Source of the DNA: Paenibacillus woosongensis | GTDB taxonomy: Bacteria > Bacillota > Bacilli > Paenibacillales > Paenibacillaceae | Direction: 5' to 3' | Assembly: GCF_009725165.1 (NCBI RefSeq) | Contig: NZ_WNZW01000002.1 | Span: 496,001 to 560,000 of the forward strand | DNA length: 64,000 bases | Part shown: piece after piece, positions 1 through 10,665 of the stretch | Position numbering within the stretch: the first letter of the stretch is position 1 | Layout: every line of letters begins with the position of its first letter | Translations under genes and position numbers: made by a program | Notes under the pieces: model-generated | What the model was told of the DNA's origin: nothing | The model's input: the letters and a program-made list of their open reading frames with translations, nothing else | Database searches by the model: none

Positions 1-40
1 CTATAGCTCTGCTCTCTCCCGGATCATCCCTCAATCCGGC

Positions 41-84
41 AAAAGGAAAGTCAAAGCACGGAATGCCCCGCGCTTTGACCTTCC
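41..84 (-). terminator. Hairpin downstream of dnaK
   Basis: A 13-bp stem (arms 45-57 and 72-84, one G-T pair) is continued inside by a 3-bp stem with a 6-base loop. Read on the minus strand it is followed by TTTT. It lies just after dnaK, where dnaJ would normally follow beyond the window edge. It could be a partial terminator or an mRNA-stabilising hairpin. The short T run argues against full termination. Confidence 0.5.
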
Positions 85-132
85 CGGTTCACCAAAGTTG
101 TATGGTTAACCAATCGCTGCTATCCAGCACGA

Positions 133-2010
<1,878 letters not shown>

Positions 2011-2027
2011 TTATGTTTGTCCTTCCT

Positions 2028-2645
2028 CTAACCGCTGACCTTGACCATCGCCGGACGAAGTACCTTATCCTTCAACATATACCCTTTCTGTACCTCTTCG
2101 ACAACGATGCCTTCTTCATGCTCATCCGATTCCACCTGCATGATTGCCTGATGGAACTCTGGATTGAACGGCTCGCCAACGGTCTCCATCGCCTTCAAAC
2201 CTTCATTGCCCAGCACGCCTTCGAGCTGACGGAAAATCATTTCCACGCCCTTGGCATAGGAAGAGACATCTGTACCCTGCTCACCGCTGGCGATTGCCCG
2301 CTCGAAATTATCGATGACCGGCAACAGCTCGGTGATCAGCTTCGCGGAAGCATATTTCCCCAGCTCTTCCTTCTCTTTCTGTGTACGCCTGCGGAAGTTA
2401 TCAAAATCCGCCTGAGCTCTCATCAGCCTCTGCTGCTGCTCTTCCAGTTCAGCGCGAAGCGCCTCTGCCTCTTTATTGCTCTCTTCGGCCGAGCTAGCCT
2501 CGGAAGTCTGCTGCTCGTTAGCCGCAGTTTCCTCCGCAGTGCTGTTCTCGTCCGTTGTATGTTCTTGATTTACGTTATCGCTCATTTCCAACTCTTCCTC
2601 TACATTCGTATTGATGTTGTCTTGAATCGGTTCCTGCTCCTTCAA
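2028..2645 (-). CDS. grpE: Nucleotide exchange factor GrpE
   Basis: GrpE releases ADP from DnaK. The protein has a long acidic, Glu/Gln-rich N-terminal segment, then the coiled coil (ALRAELEEQQQRLMRAQADF) and the GrpE signature around FDNFRRRTQKEKEE, and it ends in the conserved GYMLKDKVLRPAMVKVS block. The frame is open upstream to a GTG at 2654, but AAGGAG abuts that GTG with no spacer. The TTG at 2645 lies eight bases after AGGAGG and is the better start, giving 205 residues. A downstream ATG (Met24 of the longer frame) is a weaker alternative. It lies between hrcA and dnaK in the heat-shock operon. Confidence 0.93.
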   Translation of the reverse strand: MKEQEPIQDNINTNVEEELEMSDNVNQEHTTDENSTAEETAANEQQTSEASSAEESNKEAEALRAELEEQQQRLMRAQADFDNFRRRTQKEKEELGKYASAKLITELLPVIDNFERAIASGEQGTDVSSYAKGVEMIFRQLEGVLGNEGLKAMETVGEPFNPEFHQAIMQVESDEHEEGIVVEEVQKGYMLKDKVLRPAMVKVSG

Positions 2646-2697
2646 GATGTTCACCTCCTTAACATGCCGTGCAACATAAATATCATGCTCATTCTTA

Positions 2698-3732
2698 TTA
2701 ATGTAAGCGGGACAGGAATTCTGTCAAATCCTTAGATAACATATCCAAAATCCGCATGACCCGGGCATACTCCATTCTGGTTGGACCTAAAATACCGATC
2801 GTGCCCACGGCTCCGCCATCGATGGCGTAAGTCGCCGTAATCAGACTGCAGTTGGCAAATGCTTCATGCTTGTTCTCAGTACCGATACGCACCTGAACGC
2901 CTGACCCCTTCGAAGCCGCGGTCATCATCTTCAACAACGTCGGCGTCTCCTCCAAGAGGTCAAGAATGCTCTTTACCTTCTCGACATCCCGGAATTCCGG
3001 CTGCGTCAGCATGTTGGTAGTTCCGCTGAGGAACAACCGCTGTCCCTCGGTTCCGTCGCTGTCGAGCGCCTCGTCCAGCACCTTGATCAAATCTTCGAAA
3101 TGGTCGATATGCCGCTGCATTTCTTGACCGATTTCGTTATAAAGGGCCGACTTCAGTTTATAGATCGGCACGCCGGCCAGCCTGTGATTGAGCAGGTTAA
3201 CGACCTTCTCTATTTCCGATATGGACACCCCTGGCGGGATCGAGACCGTCTTGTTCTCTACCTGCCCGGTATTTGTCACAATAATGGCAACCGCCGTAGT
3301 ATCATTCAGCGGCAGCAGCTGAAAATGACGAAGTGAAGTGTGGAATACTTCCGGCCCAAGCAGAATAGAGGTATAGTTCGTCATATGCGATAAAATCGTA
3401 CCTGCATGCTGGATGACCTGCTCGGTCGCGTTCAGCTTCTCGGCAAAAAACGACTTCATCGTTCCCAACTCATCCGAAGTTAACAGATTGAGCGGCATCA
3501 TATGATCAACATAATATCGGTATCCTTTGTTAGATGGTATACGGCCTGCTGAAGTATGAGGCTGCTCGAGGAATCCGAGCTCCTCCAAATCTGCCATTTC
3601 ATTACGAATCGTTGCCGGGCTGTAGCCCACATCGCCTCGCTTGGAAATGCTTCGGGATCCCACCGGCTCCGCCGAACGAATATAATCATCTACAATGGCT
3701 GTCAGTATCATTCTTTGGCGTTCCGTTAACAT
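2698..3732 (-). CDS. hrcA: Heat-inducible transcription repressor HrcA
   Basis: HrcA binds the CIRCE element and represses class I heat-shock genes. The 344-residue protein starts with a winged-helix domain (LTERQRMILTAIVDDYIRSAEPVGS, then the recognition region YSPATIRNEMADLEELG), followed by the GAF-like and dimerisation regions, and ends near GILGPTRMEYARVMRILD, a family hallmark. An AGGAGGG site precedes the ATG. It is the first gene of the operon, with CIRCE and a sigma-A-type promoter just upstream, so it should be autorepressed. The gap to grpE is about 50 bases. Confidence 0.97.
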   Translation of the reverse strand: MLTERQRMILTAIVDDYIRSAEPVGSRSISKRGDVGYSPATIRNEMADLEELGFLEQPHTSAGRIPSNKGYRYYVDHMMPLNLLTSDELGTMKSFFAEKLNATEQVIQHAGTILSHMTNYTSILLGPEVFHTSLRHFQLLPLNDTTAVAIIVTNTGQVENKTVSIPPGVSISEIEKVVNLLNHRLAGVPIYKLKSALYNEIGQEMQRHIDHFEDLIKVLDEALDSDGTEGQRLFLSGTTNMLTQPEFRDVEKVKSILDLLEETPTLLKMMTAASKGSGVQVRIGTENKHEAFANCSLITATYAIDGGAVGTIGILGPTRMEYARVMRILDMLSKDLTEFLSRLH

Positions 3733-3769
3733 GAAAATCCCTCCTAATTAAGACTATTGACCGCGTTCG

Positions 3770-3796
3770 TTAGCACTCACTCATACCGAGTGCTAA
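3770..3796 (-). promoter_or_regulatory. CIRCE operator
   Basis: Perfect inverted repeat TTAGCACTC, nine bases, GAGTGCTAA, which is the consensus CIRCE element bound by HrcA. It sits between the promoter and the hrcA start. Confidence 0.98.
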
Positions 3797-3807
3797 TCGC
3801 TAATACA

Positions 3808-3837
3808 AAAATACCAAACCGACAAGACGATTGTCAA
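3808..3837 (-). promoter_or_regulatory. Promoter of hrcA-grpE-dnaK
   Basis: On the minus strand TTGACA (3832-3837) is followed after 18 bases by TATTTT (3808-3813). Transcription would start near 3800, placing CIRCE over the first transcribed bases. The -35 box abuts the stop of the upstream acetyltransferase gene. Confidence 0.75.
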
Positions 3838-3838
3838 G

Positions 3839-4306
3839 TCAGTTCAGTATCTTAAGTACTGCTATTTCATCACAGGCGTGCTGCTTCGGGCAGTGAATGC
3901 AGTCCGTCCAGACTTTCTCCGGAAAAATATCCTTCTCTACGACCGTAAACCCGTTTTTCAAGAAAAAAGAAACTTCATAAGTCAGAGCCATAACCTTCGG
4001 TATGCCGAGGCCCTTTGCTTCCTCTAACAGCTGCTCCACAAGCAGAGAGCCGAGACCGCGCCCCTTATATCCTTCTGCTATACCCAGCGACCGGATTTCC
4101 ACAAGCTCTTCGCCTAAACGGCAGAGGGATCCGCAGCCAACGACTATACCGTCAATTTCAGTTACGACGAAGTCATTAATCTGCCTGCTCAGCACCTCTC
4201 TCGACCGCGGCAGCATGATGCCCCGCTGGGCATACCCATCAATCATTTGAAATAGAGGCTCTACGTCTTCCAATTTTGCTCTTCTGCATACAGCTACAGC
4301 AGGCAT
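3839..4306 (-). CDS. GNAT N-acetyltransferase, ArgA-like
   Basis: A GCN5-type acetyltransferase of 155 residues, expected to move an acetyl group from acetyl-CoA to an amine. The acetyl-CoA loop is visible as GYKGRGLGSLLVEQLLEEAK, followed by the C-terminal beta strands (FFLKNGFTVVEKD). The tail holds a CIHCPKQHACDE cysteine cluster, which is known from short N-acetylglutamate-synthase-like proteins, so an arginine-biosynthesis role is possible but not shown. The ATG at 4306 follows GAGGAGGG with good spacing. The longer frame from 4333 has no ribosome site. It lies between hemW and the hrcA operon. Confidence 0.8.
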   Translation of the reverse strand: MPAVAVCRRAKLEDVEPLFQMIDGYAQRGIMLPRSREVLSRQINDFVVTEIDGIVVGCGSLCRLGEELVEIRSLGIAEGYKGRGLGSLLVEQLLEEAKGLGIPKVMALTYEVSFFLKNGFTVVEKDIFPEKVWTDCIHCPKQHACDEIAVLKILN

Positions 4307-4377
4307 GCTGATCCCTCCTCGAATCCGGCACAATAATATGAATAAATATACAACAAAGCGTATATAAGTTCAATATA

Positions 4378-5595
4378 TTATTTTCCGTCCAAGGCACCTA
4401 CAAATTCGGCAAATACTTCATTGCCAAACAAGATCCCCTTCCGGCTCAGCCGATAGCCTCCTGCTGTTGCGGTTCTCTCCAGCAATCCGGCATCCAGCAA
4501 TTTGCTGAACTGCCCCCCGAACACTTCATCAAGCGAAAGCCCGAACTGGCTCCGGAACCGTTCATCCGAAATGCCCTCCAGTACGCGCAGACCGACCATG
4601 ACGAAATCCTCCATCGCTTCCTCGCGGGATATCTCGAACCGCTCGAGAATCGGCCTTCCCTGCTGAGTTGCTTCATTATATGGGTTAACGCCCTTAATGT
4701 TGACATGGCGCCAGCGATTTACGTATCCGTGGGCGCCCGCCCCAAGGCCGTAGTAATCTTCGTTTCGCCAGTAAGTCATATTATGCCGGCTCTCGAAGCC
4801 GGGTTTGGCAAAGTTGCTGATCTCATATTGCTTGTATCCGGCTTGCTCCATGCGTTCCATCAGCAGCAGATACATGTTCAATTCGTCCTCTTCCGCCGGC
4901 AGGGGAAGCTGGTTCTTCTGATACATCGTATGGAAAAGCGTATTCTCCTCGACTTTGAGGCTGTATATGGAATAATGCGGGAGACCGAGCTCCAATGCTC
5001 GGGATACACTGTAATCCAGCATTTCGATCGTCTGGTTCGGCAGACCGAACATCAGATCGATCGATAGATTGTCCAGCCCGGCCGCTCTCGCGTTCTCCAA
5101 GCTGCGAAATACGTCGTCGGTGTTATGGATTCGCCCGATTCCGCTGAGCAGCTCGTTCTGGAACGCCTGCACGCCGAAGCTGACACGATTGACGCCCCCC
5201 GCTTTCATGACGGCCAGCTTCTCCCGGTCCGTCGTACCGGGATTGGCCTCCATGGAAAATTCGATATCCGCTGCCCAATTTGGAAAGTGGCGTCGTACGG
5301 AGGACAGGAAAAATTCCATTTCATCCGGCTTGAGCACGGTCGGCGTACCGCCGCCAACGAATATGCTCTTAATCTCTCCGGGCGGCGTCTCCTGCACCGT
5401 TAGCTCCATCTCCAGATCTAGCGCCCGCAAATAATCCATCACCGGCTGATCCTTGAGGACGTAAGAGTTGAAGTCGCAATAGAAGCATTTATTCGTACAA
5501 AACGGAATGTGAATATATACGGCTTGGGGAGCCGTTTTCGTGCATGGCGAGGAACCCTGCGGCTCCCTGCCTTCTAATTTTATTTGATGGCTCAC
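4378..5595 (-). CDS. hemW: Radical SAM heme chaperone HemW
   Basis: Formerly called HemN-like oxygen-independent coproporphyrinogen oxidase; the HemW family acts in heme trafficking. The radical SAM cluster motif CTNKCFYCDF is at about residues 33-42, followed by the FVGGGTPT glycine motif and SMEANPGTT. The C-terminal HemW domain includes YEISNFAKPGFESRHNMTYW. The length of 405 is normal. The GTG start has AGGAGG nine bases upstream. It follows lepA, as in Bacillus, but a terminator-like hairpin lies between them. Confidence 0.93.
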   Translation of the reverse strand: MSHQIKLEGREPQGSSPCTKTAPQAVYIHIPFCTNKCFYCDFNSYVLKDQPVMDYLRALDLEMELTVQETPPGEIKSIFVGGGTPTVLKPDEMEFFLSSVRRHFPNWAADIEFSMEANPGTTDREKLAVMKAGGVNRVSFGVQAFQNELLSGIGRIHNTDDVFRSLENARAAGLDNLSIDLMFGLPNQTIEMLDYSVSRALELGLPHYSIYSLKVEENTLFHTMYQKNQLPLPAEEDELNMYLLLMERMEQAGYKQYEISNFAKPGFESRHNMTYWRNEDYYGLGAGAHGYVNRWRHVNIKGVNPYNEATQQGRPILERFEISREEAMEDFVMVGLRVLEGISDERFRSQFGLSLDEVFGGQFSKLLDAGLLERTATAGGYRLSRKGILFGNEVFAEFVGALDGK

Positions 5596-5655
5596 GCTGG
5601 TGCCCCTCCTTCATATGTTTTACTGCTAAATTTGATGACTTTCCAATGATAGTAC

Positions 5656-5684
5656 GGAAAAAGGAAAGCCCTCCGGCTTTCCTT
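5656..5684 (-). terminator. Rho-independent terminator after lepA
   Basis: A 10-bp perfect stem (GGAAAGCC/GGCTTTCC plus two A-T pairs) with a 4-base loop, followed on the minus strand by TTTTT. It should end most lepA transcripts before hemW. Confidence 0.85.
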
Positions 5685-5716
5685 ATTTATCCCTATGCAT
5701 GCGGCAAATGGTTCGG

Positions 5717-7534
5717 TTAATTGTCGTCGATTTTCAGCACCGCCATAAACGCCTCCTGCGGCACCTCCACGTTGCCTACCTGCTTCATGCGCTTCTTGCC
5801 TTCTTTTTGCTTCTCGAGCAATTTGCGTTTACGGGAGATGTCCCCGCCGTAACATTTTGCAAGTACGTTTTTGCGCATTGCTTTGACCGTCTCTCTAGCT
5901 ACGATCTTCGTACCAACGGAAGCCTGAATCGGCACCTCGAACATCTGGCGTGGAATCAGCTCGCGCAGCTTCTCGCAAATGGCGCGTCCACGGTGGTAAG
6001 CCCGGTCTCTGTGAACGATGAAGGACAACGCATCGACCTGCTCCCCGTTGAGAAGGATGTCCATTTTGACCAGGTTCGATTGACGGTAGCCGGAAAGCTC
6101 GTAGTCAAAGGAAGCATATCCCTTCGTGCTGGATTTCAGCTGGTCGAAGAAATCGTACACGATTTCGGACAATGGGACCTGGTACGTAATCGTTACCCGC
6201 GTCGTATCCAGGTACTCCATATTGATAAATTCCCCGCGTTTGCTCTGGCAGAGCTCCATGACTGTGCCCACGAAATCATTCGGTACGATGATGGAAGCCT
6301 TGACGTAAGGCTCCTCTACGTGATCAATCTTGCCGACCTCCGGGTAGTTGGAAGGGTTATCGATCGACACCGTCTCTCCGTTCGTCAGGGCCACTTTGTA
6401 TATAACGCTTGGCGCGGTCGTAATGAGGGGAATATTGAACTCCCGCTCGATGCGTTCCTGAATGACGTCCATGTGCAGCAGGCCGAGGAAACCGCAGCGG
6501 AATCCGAAACCAAGCGCACTGGAGGTCTCCGGCTCGAAGCTGAGTGAAGCATCGTTCAGTTGCAGCTTCTCCAGCGCCTCGCGCAAGTCGTTGTAATCGG
6601 ACGTGTCGATCGGATACAGGCCGCAGAATACCATCGGATTGATCTTGCGGTAACCCGGGAGCGGCTCTGCCGTCGGATTCTTCGCATCCGTGATCGTATC
6701 CCCGACTTGGGTGTCGCCCACCGTCTTGATGCCAGCGACGATAAATCCTACATCACCGACATTAAGCTCGTCTACCATCGTCATCCGCGGCATGAAGGCG
6801 CCGACCTCAATAACCTCAAACGTCTTGCCGGTCGCCATCATTTTGATCTTCGAGCCCGCTTTGATATGCCCGTTAATAACGCGGACATACACGATAACCC
6901 CTTTGTACGGGTCGTAATGCGAGTCGAAAATCAGCGCCTTCAGCGGCTCGTCGGGATCTCCCGTCGGAGCGGGCACCTTCTGGACGACCTGCTCGATAAT
7001 TTCCCTAATGCCGATCCCCGCTTTGGCCGAAGCGTGTACCGCCTCGCTGGCGTCCAGGCCGATGACATCTTCGATTTCCTGCTTCACGCGATCTGGATCT
7101 GCACTCGGCAGATCGATCTTGTTAATGACCGGCAAAATCTCAAGATTGTTATCCAATGCCAAGTAGACATTAGCCAGCGTTTGAGCTTCGATCCCTTGTG
7201 CGGCATCGACGACCAGAAGCGCTCCTTCACAAGCTGCCAGGCTTCTGGATACCTCATAAGTGAAGTCGACGTGTCCTGGCGTATCGATCAAATTAAGCAC
7301 ATATTCTTCACCGTCATCCGCACGGTATGAGAGACGGACTGCCTGTAGCTTAATCGTAATTCCGCGTTCTCTCTCCAGATCCATCGTATCAAGCACCTGC
7401 TGCTGCATTTCCCGCGAGGTTAACGCCCCGGTGTATTCCAAAATGCGGTCAGCCAACGTTGATTTGCCATGGTCGATATGTGCAATAATACAGAAATTCC
7501 GAATTTTTTGCTGCCTTGCTCTAATATCTGTCAT
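5717..7534 (-). CDS. lepA: Elongation factor 4 (LepA)
   Basis: A ribosome-associated translational GTPase. The G1 motif AHIDHGKST is near the N-terminus, switch I region [10 protein letters not shown]3 DTPGHVDF and G4 NKIDLP follow. The C-terminal LepA-specific domain includes [27 protein letters not shown] sequence and ends near [18 protein letters not shown]. The ATG at 7534 (605 residues) has GGGGGT upstream. A GTG five codons earlier (7549) is possible but its AAGGA is too close. In Bacillus lepA directly follows yqxA. Here the mannan island lies upstream of it. Confidence 0.97.
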   Translation of the reverse strand: MTDIRARQQKIRNFCIIAHIDHGKSTLADRILEYTGALTSREMQQQVLDTMDLERERGITIKLQAVRLSYRADDGEEYVLNLIDTPGHVDFTYEVSRSLAACEGALLVVDAAQGIEAQTLANVYLALDNNLEILPVINKIDLPSADPDRVKQEIEDVIGLDASEAVHASAKAGIGIREIIEQVVQKVPAPTGDPDEPLKALIFDSHYDPYKGVIVYVRVINGHIKAGSKIKMMATGKTFEVIEVGAFMPRMTMVDELNVGDVGFIVAGIKTVGDTQVGDTITDAKNPTAEPLPGYRKINPMVFCGLYPIDTSDYNDLREALEKLQLNDASLSFEPETSSALGFGFRCGFLGLLHMDVIQERIEREFNIPLITTAPSVIYKVALTNGETVSIDNPSNYPEVGKIDHVEEPYVKASIIVPNDFVGTVMELCQSKRGEFINMEYLDTTRVTITYQVPLSEIVYDFFDQLKSSTKGYASFDYELSGYRQSNLVKMDILLNGEQVDALSFIVHRDRAYHRGRAICEKLRELIPRQMFEVPIQASVGTKIVARETVKAMRKNVLAKCYGGDISRKRKLLEKQKEGKKRMKQVGNVEVPQEAFMAVLKIDDN

Positions 7535-7622
7535 TGTTACCCCCACCACAAATCCTTAGAAGTATAATCAATTTATTATATCAGGTATGGAAAGCATCAG
7601 CAATGTTGGCCTTGGCGTCAGA

Positions 7623-7671
7623 AAAATAAAATCCCGATTGGGAGGTTGTTCTCCAACCTCCCAATCGGGAT
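7623..7671 (-). terminator. Strong terminator of the mannan uptake operon
   Basis: An 18-bp perfect stem (7631-7648 with 7654-7671) and 5-base loop, followed on the minus strand by TTTATTTT. It closes the operon ending with the CE7 esterase and marks the left edge of the inserted island. Confidence 0.9.
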
Positions 7672-7715
7672 AATTGCTTCTATATTATATAGAAGCAACT
7701 GCTTAACTTTAACGT

Positions 7716-8675
7716 TTACAGCTTCAGGAACGCCTGCAAAGTATGGTCACTCAAGTATGGCAAATACTCATGCCCGTATTCATGGTAGACCAGCAGCTCT
7801 TTTTCCGCGCAAATCTTGTTATACACCGCAAATTGCGTGGACGGCGGGCAGATCGTATCGGCAAGTCCGGTAACGAACAGCACCTTGGCCTTAATCCGGC
7901 TGGCCAGATGTTGAATGTCAATATAACCTAGCTTCGTGAAAAACTCTTCCTCACGCAAATGGTGAGGATCGAAGAACCGAAAATAATAATGAATTTCTTC
8001 ATAAGCCGAAGTTGTAACATTCAGTTCAAAGGCTCTGCGGTAATCGCACAAGAACGGATATACGGGCACAGCCAGCTTAACCCTTGGCTCCAGTGCAGCG
8101 CAAGCTGTTGCTAGGGCACCTCCCTGCGAGAGGCCGTGCACACCAATCCGCTCTGGGTCTACATGTTCCATGCTCATCAGAATCCTCACCGTCTGCACCG
8201 TATCGAGAAAGACGTTCCGGAAATACAGCTTATCCGTATTCAGGTCATCGATTCCCCGGATAATATGGCCGCGAATCGTCGTCCCCTGTACCGTCAAGTT
8301 ATCCTCGGACAAGCCGCCTTGGCCGCGGCAGTCCAGCGCCAGCACCGTAATGCCGTGAGCCGCATAATTCACCTTATCTGCCCAGTCCCCGCTATCACAG
8401 GAATAGCCATGGAACATCGCCATAGCTGGGCCTTGACCCTCCGGTTTCTTCGGTTTTACGTATTTTGCATGGATTCGCGCTCCGCCTGTCCCGGTAAAAT
8501 ATAAGTGATAGCAATCCGCTAACGGGCTGCTGAATTCAGCCGGAACCAGTTCATAGTCCAGTGATTGCCCTTCCAGCTCCTGTAGCGCCCTCGCCCAATA
8601 TGCATCAAAATCAACCGGCCGCGGGCTGCTTCCTTCATATTGCTTCAACTCCGCTAACGCCATGTCACTGCCCAT
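7716..8675 (-). CDS. CE7 acetyl esterase (acetylxylan esterase / cephalosporin-C deacetylase family)
   Basis: An alpha/beta hydrolase of carbohydrate esterase family 7, which removes acetyl groups from oligosaccharides in the cytoplasm. The catalytic triad can be placed as Ser183 in GLSQGG, Asp273 in GLADTICPPST and His302 in YGHEYLP. The RGQGG oxyanion-side motif of the family is at about residues 117-121. The length of 319 is typical and no signal peptide is seen. The ATG follows GAGGAGG. It is the last gene of the uptake operon with a GH130 phosphorylase, so imported acetylated manno- or glucomanno-oligosaccharides are the likely substrate (inference). Confidence 0.9.
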   Translation of the reverse strand: MGSDMALAELKQYEGSSPRPVDFDAYWARALQELEGQSLDYELVPAEFSSPLADCYHLYFTGTGGARIHAKYVKPKKPEGQGPAMAMFHGYSCDSGDWADKVNYAAHGITVLALDCRGQGGLSEDNLTVQGTTIRGHIIRGIDDLNTDKLYFRNVFLDTVQTVRILMSMEHVDPERIGVHGLSQGGALATACAALEPRVKLAVPVYPFLCDYRRAFELNVTTSAYEEIHYYFRFFDPHHLREEEFFTKLGYIDIQHLASRIKAKVLFVTGLADTICPPSTQFAVYNKICAEKELLVYHEYGHEYLPYLSDHTLQAFLKL

Positions 8676-8767
8676 CCGTTACGCCTCCTCAAATAAGAGG
8701 ACGAAAACCGCTTCTTAATAACGAAGGATTCCGTCCTCTGCCTAATATGGTGATCGCAAATCTCAAG

Positions 8768-9790
8768 CTACATCATGCCGATCCCGGCATCGTCGGCCAC
8801 TTCCTCGCTCGTCTCCTTTACGTACTCTACAATTTCCTGTACCGTCGTATAGGCTACGCCTACGTAAGTATCCGCAGCTCCGTAATAAATGGCAATTCTG
8901 CCCGTTTCGGCATCATGCAGAGTGGCGCACGGGAACACGACATTGTTGACAAACCCCCGTTCCTCGTACCACTCTTCCGGCGTCAGCACATAATTCGCCG
9001 AGCGATACTTCACTTTGGAAGGCTCATCCCGGTCTAGAATGACAGCGCCCATGCTGTATACGAGCCCATTGCACGTGCCGGTAACGCCGTGATAGAACAT
9101 AAGCCAACCTTCCGTCGTCTCGATCGGGGCCGGTCCGCCGCCGATTTTCACCGATTGCCACCAGCCTTGCCCGCCCTTGGACATGACATGGCGATGCTTG
9201 CCCCAATAGACAAAATCAGGGCTTTCACTAAGGAATACATCGCCGAATGGCGTATGCCCGCTATCGCTAGGGCGGGACAGCATCACATAGTTGCCGTTGA
9301 TTTTGCGCGGGAAGAGCACTCCGTTGCGATTGAATGGCAGAAACGGATTCTCCAGGCGCACGAACGTTTTGAAATCCTGCGTCTTTGCAGCGCCAATGGC
9401 TGCTCCGTAAAAATCAGTACACCAAATAATAAAGTATGTCCCGTCTACCTTGATGACCCGCGGATCATAGGCATAGTTCGGCTGAAACGGCTTGCCTGCC
9501 TCGTCGACAAAAACAATCCGCTCTTCTTCAATCGACCAGTTCAGCGCATCGTCGCTCCATCCGAGATGAAGATGCGGGCGCCCGTTAACCGTTTCTGCAC
9601 GAAACACTCCGGCGAACCGCCCTTCGAAAGGAACCACCGCGCTGTTAAAAATACGAGCGATCCCCTTGGCCGGATTTCGCTGAATCACCGGGTTATTGCT
9701 ATGTCTCCACACCGGGCCTGCTGTACCTGCCGGTTTTTCCTGCCAAGGCATGTTTGTTAGTTTGTCTCCAATAATACGCACTTCTGTCAT
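8768..9790 (-). CDS. GH130 family beta-mannoside phosphorylase (probably mannooligosaccharide phosphorylase)
   Basis: A five-bladed propeller phosphorylase that cleaves beta-1,4-mannosides with phosphate to give mannose 1-phosphate. Family features include RIFNSAVVPFEGRFAGVFR, YDPRVIKVDGTYFIIWC and IGGGPAPIETTEGWLMFYHGV, and the C-terminal NNVVFPCATL with YYGAADTYVGVA. At 340 residues it resembles the shorter GH130_2 mannooligosaccharide phosphorylases rather than the roughly 390-residue mannosylglucose type encoded at 16764. The ATG at 9790 follows AAGGAG; the frame from 9814 has no site. It sits between the permeases and the esterase. Confidence 0.88.
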   Translation of the reverse strand: MTEVRIIGDKLTNMPWQEKPAGTAGPVWRHSNNPVIQRNPAKGIARIFNSAVVPFEGRFAGVFRAETVNGRPHLHLGWSDDALNWSIEEERIVFVDEAGKPFQPNYAYDPRVIKVDGTYFIIWCTDFYGAAIGAAKTQDFKTFVRLENPFLPFNRNGVLFPRKINGNYVMLSRPSDSGHTPFGDVFLSESPDFVYWGKHRHVMSKGGQGWWQSVKIGGGPAPIETTEGWLMFYHGVTGTCNGLVYSMGAVILDRDEPSKVKYRSANYVLTPEEWYEERGFVNNVVFPCATLHDAETGRIAIYYGAADTYVGVAYTTVQEIVEYVKETSEEVADDAGIGMM

Positions 9791-9825
9791 GTGGTATGTC
9801 TCCTTCCAATGCATTCATCAATGAA

Positions 9826-10665
9826 TTATTTCACGGAACCCTGCGCAAAGCCGTTATAGATATATTTCTGCAGTGCAATGAATGCGACCAGAATAGGAAT
9901 GATCGTAATCATGATCGCCGCGCAGATGACTTCCCATTGCGAACCATAGGGCCCTTTGAATTTGAACAAGGCGGTCGATATCACTTGCAGATTCTCGCCC
10001 GGCATGTAGAGAAACGGCGTATAGAAATCATTGTAAATGTTAACGCCCTTGACAATGATGACCGTCACGATCGCAGGAGCAAGCAGCGGTAACACGATTT
10101 TGAAAAAAATCGTAATATAGGAGGCACCGTCCAGCATCGCCGATTCATCCAGAGATTCCGAGATGGAATCCAGAAACTGCAGAAAAATATAAACCGCGAT
10201 AATATCCGTTCCCAAATAGAGAATGATCGGCGCAAAGCGGGTATTGACCATATCAAGCGTATCGATAATACGGAACGTAGCCACCTGTGTCGTAACGCTG
10301 GGAATCAGCGTAGCCAGGAGGAAGGCCCCCATAAGCAGCTTGCTGCCCCGGAATTTGAAGCGGCTAAGCACATAAGCGATCATCGATCCGATCAGCGTGG
10401 CTCCTATAATGGAAATGGCGAGAATAAAAAGCGTATTGCCAAAGCCGAGCAGCATTTTCCCATCGACGAAAGCTTTCGTATAATTCGAGAAGTTCATCCA
10501 GTTTTGCGGCGGATCGAGCGGACTGGTCGCACCATATTCGGCATTTGTTTTTAAGGATGAGAAAAATACGACAATGATCGGAATGAGGGCCGCAAAGGTG
10601 CCTAGAATGAGCGTAATATATTTGAACGTACTGCCTGCCGCATATTTGAGTCTGTACACGATCAA
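9826..10665 (-). CDS. Sugar ABC transporter permease (MalG type)
   Basis: Inner-membrane permease with about six transmembrane helices. The EAA loop that contacts the ATPase is visible as ESAMLDGASYITIFFKIVLPLLAP. It forms a pair with the permease gene just upstream, whose TGA overlaps this TTG start (translational coupling); a GTG two codons later is an alternative start. The ending GFAQGSVK is the classic MalG-type C-terminus. No ATPase gene is present in the island, so a shared MsmK-type ATPase encoded elsewhere is expected. The probable cargo is manno-oligosaccharides. Confidence 0.92.
   Translation of the reverse strand: MIVYRLKYAAGSTFKYITLILGTFAALIPIIVVFFSSLKTNAEYGATSPLDPPQNWMNFSNYTKAFVDGKMLLGFGNTLFILAISIIGATLIGSMIAYVLSRFKFRGSKLLMGAFLLATLIPSVTTQVATFRIIDTLDMVNTRFAPIILYLGTDIIAVYIFLQFLDSISESLDESAMLDGASYITIFFKIVLPLLAPAIVTVIIVKGVNIYNDFYTPFLYMPGENLQVISTALFKFKGPYGSQWEVICAAIMITIIPILVAFIALQKYIYNGFAQGSVK

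Noticed and set aside
5699-6547. 282-codon plus-strand frame opposite lepA
   Set aside because: It lies wholly inside lepA, antisense, with no domain and no ribosome site; it is a shadow of biased codon use.
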